From the NCBI GenBank assembly GCA_023205875.1, contig CP060768.1, positions 496,001 to 560,000 on the forward strand: a stretch of 64,000 bases of DNA. Direction: 5' to 3'. The position numbers were made by a program, and so were the translations under genes. Shown in pieces: positions 60,671-64,000 of the stretch. The notes beneath the pieces were generated by a model. The model saw nothing but the letters and a program-made list of their open reading frames with translations. It was not told the DNA's origin and searched no databases. The stretch's first letter is position 1. Each line of letters opens with the position of its first letter. Source of the stretch: Chloropicon primus. Its lineage: Eukaryota; Chlorophyta; Chloropicophyceae; Chloropicales; Chloropicaceae.

Positions 60671-62107
60671 ATGGCTGAGGGGAGGGACTACAAGGTGAAG
60701 GATATTGCGCAGGCGGACTTTGGGAGGTTGGAGATTGAGATCGCGGAGGTGGAATGTCCTGGACTTATGCAGTGCAGGAAGGAGTTTGGGGCCAAGCAGC
60801 CTTTCAAGGGGGTGAACATCTCGGGGAGTTTGCACATGACCATCCAGACGGCGGTGCTCATCGAGACCTTGACCGCCTTGGGAGCGAACGTGAGGTGGTG
60901 CTCTTGCAACATCTTTTCCACGCAGGACCACGCGGCCGCCGCTGTCGCGAGGGACTCCGCGGCCGTGTTCGCCTGGAAGGGGGAGACCCTCCCAGAGTAC
61001 TGGTGGTGCACCCTCCAGGCCCTCACCTGGCCAGGGGAGGACGGACCTGACATGATCGTCGACGACGGTGGGGACGCCACCTTGCTCATCCACAAGGGGT
61101 TCGAGGCCGAGAACGCCTTCCTCAAGGACGGGACCCTTCCAGACCCAAGCACCGCCGACAACGAGGAGGTCAGAATCGTGCTCCAGATCATCAAGGACGG
61201 ATTGGAGGCCGGGGAGACCGACAAGTGGCACAAGATGGCCGCCAAGCTCGTGGGAGTCAGCGAGGAGACCACCACCGGAGTCAAGAGGTTGTACGAGATG
61301 CAGGCCGACGGGTCCCTCCTGTTCCCTGCCATCAACGTCAACGACTCGGTCACCAAGTGCAAGTTCGACAACTTGTACGGGTGCAGGCACTCCTGCCCTG
61401 ACGGAATCATGCGTGCCACCGACGTCATGATCGCCGGAAAGACTTGCTTCATCGCCGGTTACGGTGACGTCGGCAAGGGGTGCGCCAAGTCCATGCAGGC
61501 TCAGGGAGCCAACGTGATCGTGAGCGAGATCGACCCCATCTGCGCCCTCCAGGCGTGCATGGAGGGATTCAGGGTCGCCCCGATCGATGACGTCTTGGAG
61601 ACCGCCGACATCTTCATCACCACCACCGGTAACAAGGACATCATCATGGCCTCGCACATGGCCAAGATGAAGAACAACGCCATCGTCGGAAACATCGGTC
61701 ACTTCGACAACGAGATCGACATGGCCGGAGTCGAGGGGTTCCCAGGAATCAAGAGGCAGAACATCAAGCCACAGGTCGACAGGTTCATCTTCCCTGACGG
61801 ACACGGAGTCATCATCTTGGCCGAGGGAAGGCTGATGAACTTGGGATGCGCCACCGGACACCCTTCTTTCGTCATGTCCTGCTCCTTCACCAACCAGGTC
61901 ATCGCCCAGCTTGAGCTCTGGAACGAGAAGGACTCTGGCAAGTACGAGAAGAAGGTCTACGTCCTTCCAAAGCACTTGGACGAGAAGGTCGCCGCCTTGC
62001 ACTTGGAGAAGCTCGGTGCCAAGCTCACCACCCTCACCAAGGACCAGGCCACGTACATCAACGTGCCTGTTGAGGGACCATACAAGCCAGCCGCCTACAG
62101 ATACTAA
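60671..62107 (+). CDS. S-adenosyl-L-homocysteine hydrolase (adenosylhomocysteinase)
   Basis: An intronless 478-aa protein. Substrate and active-site blocks are [35 protein letters not shown] and [18 protein letters not shown]; the NAD-binding loop is [14 protein letters not shown], with [26 protein letters not shown] and the C-terminal KPAAYRY close the enzyme. It carries the ~40-residue insertion (about 145-190) of plants, many protists and many bacteria that human AHCY lacks. It removes the methylation inhibitor SAH. Codon use is very uniform (GCC, AAG, GTC), typical of a highly expressed gene. A Cys replaces the usual Leu/Ile in [15 protein letters not shown]. Confidence 0.96.
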   Translation: MAEGRDYKVKDIAQADFGRLEIEIAEVECPGLMQCRKEFGAKQPFKGVNISGSLHMTIQTAVLIETLTALGANVRWCSCNIFSTQDHAAAAVARDSAAVFAWKGETLPEYWWCTLQALTWPGEDGPDMIVDDGGDATLLIHKGFEAENAFLKDGTLPDPSTADNEEVRIVLQIIKDGLEAGETDKWHKMAAKLVGVSEETTTGVKRLYEMQADGSLLFPAINVNDSVTKCKFDNLYGCRHSCPDGIMRATDVMIAGKTCFIAGYGDVGKGCAKSMQAQGANVIVSEIDPICALQACMEGFRVAPIDDVLETADIFITTTGNKDIIMASHMAKMKNNAIVGNIGHFDNEIDMAGVEGFPGIKRQNIKPQVDRFIFPDGHGVIILAEGRLMNLGCATGHPSFVMSCSFTNQVIAQLELWNEKDSGKYEKKVYVLPKHLDEKVAALHLEKLGAKLTTLTKDQATYINVPVEGPYKPAAYRY

Positions 62108-62434
62108 GTGTGCGTGCAGAAGGGTGTGGTGGTTTAGGAAGACACGTGGAGGGTGGGATTTCAGCGAAAAAACACGCGGCGCCGCAGCGGCAACGGGATG
62201 TTTTGACGCGTCTCCCTCTCTTCGTTACTGTAACTTTAACTTCTTCGTCCCAAACGAAACGACTATGTTTGGACATAGAACTTAAATTCTTTTAATAAAT
62301 AACAAGAAAAAAGCATTTCAAGCAAACAACAACAACCAACGCGCGTGCTACTGCTACTCCGTCTGCCTCTCTCTGTCTCTCTGTCTGTCTTTCTCTTCAG
62401 TACTCGTAGCAGCAGCAGCAGCAGATTCAGAGCA
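62108..62434. other. convergent 3' spacer
   Basis: Contains AATAAA at 62294-62299 for SAHH, a ctgtctctctgtctgtctttctcttcag stretch at 62373-62400, and gcagcagcagcagcag at 62409-62424. No gene. Confidence 0.6.
62294..62299 (+). terminator. AATAAA poly(A) signal of SAHH
   Basis: It lies 187 bp after the stop codon in an AT-rich stretch. Confidence 0.5.
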
Positions 62435-64000
62435 CTAGTAGGCCACCGAGATGCTCTGCCTTCGGATCATTCCCGCAGGTCTCTGCACCTCCTTGTTCTT
62501 CTCCTGCTGGATCTTGGCCTTGATCTCCGTGTCCACGAGCTCCACGCCGTCCCCGAGGTTGTTCTCCTCCACCATGAAGGGCTCGAGGTGCTCCGGCCTG
62601 CCCTGCCTGAGGAGGTACCTGCGGCGGTGCCAGAGAACGATCTGCACCAGCTGGGGGGACCCAGCGGCCGACTGCTTCAAGGCCAGCTCCAAGGCGCGCT
62701 CCCAGTGGAACATCCTGATGTTCAGCTTGATGGCCCTGTAGTGCAAGCCGGACTGCAGGAGCATCCCCTCGACTTCCTTGGCGGGGACGCCCTTGAAGAG
62801 GGCCAGCTCGGCGGCCCTGCCCTCGTCGCTCGGGACGTCCTTCAAGAAATTCATGAACTGGACCTTGTCGATAAGTCCCAAGGAGGCATACGCAGTCTTG
62901 GCCGTCTCGATGTGCTGCTGACCCAGGCTCAAGGCCGCCAGGCACGCCCACAGGAGGTACCCGGGCTCGCCCTTGGAGCTCCCCTCGCACCTTCCCACGG
63001 TCCTGCAAAGGTGGACGGCCTTGGGCCACTTGTGCTGCTGGACGCACTTCTCCAGGGCGAGCGAGTACCACGCCAAGGGGACCATGTAAGTCACCAGGGC
63101 GCCGTTCCCGTGCCTGGTGATGATCCTCCCGCGCTCGAAGGACTGTATCCGGGGAGCCAAAGAGTCATTGGCGAACGAGTCCTCCTCCTCGCCGTTGTCC
63201 CCCATTCCCATGGCCATCATGGACTCGCGCGCCAGCTTGGTGGTGGGAACCTCGTACGTGCAGAGTGGCAGAAGGTCCTGGTCCAAGAAGCAGATGTCCG
63301 GGATGCACCAGACGAGGAGCTTGCCGTCGCTGACGCAGCAGAGGGCGCTGCTGTCCGTGCTCCACCCGAACGAGTCGCACATCGTGCAGAGCTTCACCGG
63401 GTCCCTGGTCTGGTCCCCCAGAAGCGACAAGTAAAGGTCCCTGTTGGAATCCACGAAGCACAGCTTCCTCTCCCCCAGACCCCCCACCAGGCTCAGGCCC
63501 ACCTCGGTGATGATGCCCCCCTGGTGGTGGCACACCTGGCCTTGCTCCCCTCCCCCCGCTCCCTGCTTCAGCTTCTGCGCCAAAGGCTTGCCCGTTTGGG
63601 TGTCAAAGACCCTGACCACGCTGCTCGAGGCGTGGTCCACCACCGCAACGCAGTCATCCGCCAAGGCCAGGCTCCTGGTCGACATGAGCTCTGCCCTCAT
63701 CCCCTGGAACTTGGGCTGGCACATCACTCTTCCCGTGTCGTAGCTGATCACCTTGAGGCACCCCGCAGTATCAGTGGTCGCCATGCACTTGGGACCCTGC
63801 ACGAGCAGCTTCACCGGCATCTCTTGCGTGAAGAGCCCGCTGGTTACGTGAGGGGAGTGCCAGTCGGGCGGGCTGTAAACGTAAACCTGCTTCTGCGTGA
63901 TTACCACGACCTTGCCGAAGCCCACGCTGGTGGCCAAGATCTTCTCGGATCCAAAGTGGAGCTTGTCCTCCGCGACCAGGTCCGAGCTGCTTGTGGTCTC
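62435..64000 (-). CDS. IFT80: intraflagellar transport protein 80, C-terminal part
   Basis: The frame is open to the right edge (522 residues seen), so the N-terminal WD repeats lie outside. Blocks match IFT80: NRDLYLSLLGDQT, CDSFGWSTDSSALCCVSDGK, LVWCIPDICFLDQDLLP (human: TVWLYPNVVFVDKDLLP), RIQSFERGRIITRHGNGALV, then the TPR-like part KWPKAVHLCRTVG, LLWACLAALSLGQQHIETAK, AYASLGLIDKVQFMNFLKDV and MFHWERALELALKQ. IFT80 is a subunit of the IFT-B complex and carries cargo into cilia. The end KAKIQQEKNKEVQ corresponds to the charged C-terminus of IFT80. VPS16 was considered and rejected because of these blocks. Confidence 0.9.
   Translation of the reverse strand, partial: ETTSSSDLVAEDKLHFGSEKILATSVGFGKVVVITQKQVYVYSPPDWHSPHVTSGLFTQEMPVKLLVQGPKCMATTDTAGCLKVISYDTGRVMCQPKFQGMRAELMSTRSLALADDCVAVVDHASSSVVRVFDTQTGKPLAQKLKQGAGGGEQGQVCHHQGGIITEVGLSLVGGLGERKLCFVDSNRDLYLSLLGDQTRDPVKLCTMCDSFGWSTDSSALCCVSDGKLLVWCIPDICFLDQDLLPLCTYEVPTTKLARESMMAMGMGDNGEEEDSFANDSLAPRIQSFERGRIITRHGNGALVTYMVPLAWYSLALEKCVQQHKWPKAVHLCRTVGRCEGSSKGEPGYLLWACLAALSLGQQHIETAKTAYASLGLIDKVQFMNFLKDVPSDEGRAAELALFKGVPAKEVEGMLLQSGLHYRAIKLNIRMFHWERALELALKQSAAGSPQLVQIVLWHRRRYLLRQGRPEHLEPFMVEENNLGDGVELVDTEIKAKIQQEKNKEVQRPAGMIRRQSISVAY

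Noticed and set aside
62435-64000. First read as a VPS16/VPS18-type protein
   Set aside because: The DLLP, WACLAAL and WERALELA blocks match IFT80 instead.

Overview
The window is nuclear DNA of a small-genome eukaryote. The genes are close together (about 30 in 64 kb), lie on both strands, and are often divergent or convergent. Many have no intron; the others have one to three short GT-AG introns of about 58-271 nt. The tRNA has a canonical 37/38 intron. The proteins point to a flagellated, plastid-bearing microalga. Four genes are ciliary or probably ciliary: DYNC2I1/WDR60, ARL6/BBS3, IFT80 and an EF-hand protein with DIxGA repeats. Three products are usually organellar: a GyrB with an N-terminal extension, a RelA/SpoT homologue of the plant RSH2/3 kind, and a long-form ribosome hibernation factor of the PSRP1 kind. 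The adenylate kinase is very plant-like and no clear bipartite leader is seen, so a green flagellate is possible, but the window does not settle the lineage.

Layout. 1-4.7 kb is the most accessory part: a serine-recombinase-like Cys-rich gene, an intron-bearing tRNA-Lys(CUU) and a broken ankyrin-repeat gene with a 45-bp minisatellite. 4.9-19 kb holds an unknown charged protein, DYNC2I1, a small winged-helix-like protein, an IFRD homologue, RSH, the EF-hand protein and a HIG1-domain protein. 19-27 kb holds Asterix (two exons), GyrB, peroxisomal thiolase, adenylate kinase and a GET1/WRB homologue. 27-43 kb holds a single-domain voltage-gated-type channel, a golgin-84-like protein, a PAPS transporter (SLC35B2 type), an unknown two-exon membrane protein, an extended synaptotagmin, an ACL4-like TPR chaperone, a new three-exon small membrane protein, NDUFA2 and a SKIP31-like F-box protein. 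43-64 kb holds RRP12, an enoyl-CoA hydratase family protein, ARL6, a large unknown protein, an F-box/zinc-knuckle protein, a double sulfotransferase, the hibernation factor, S-adenosylhomocysteine hydrolase and the C-terminal part of IFT80.

Themes. Sulfation is represented by the PAPS transporter and the two-domain sulfotransferase, with a golgin nearby. Ribosome biogenesis and dormancy are represented by RRP12, ACL4, IFRD and the PSRP1-type factor. Membrane-protein insertion is represented by GET1 and Asterix.

The most unusual signal is non-coding. An imperfect ~29-bp element (CGAAAG, then GTCTC, then CTTTCG/CTTTCC) occurs about twelve times, and every copy I found lies in one of four intergenic spacers at gene 5' ends. 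In three of the spacers two copies lie 182-183 bp apart, as if a ~183-bp unit had been duplicated. I also see paired perfect E2F-like palindromes at 53.75 kb and a degenerate CCTAAA-rich, telomere-like array at 9.16-9.51 kb.
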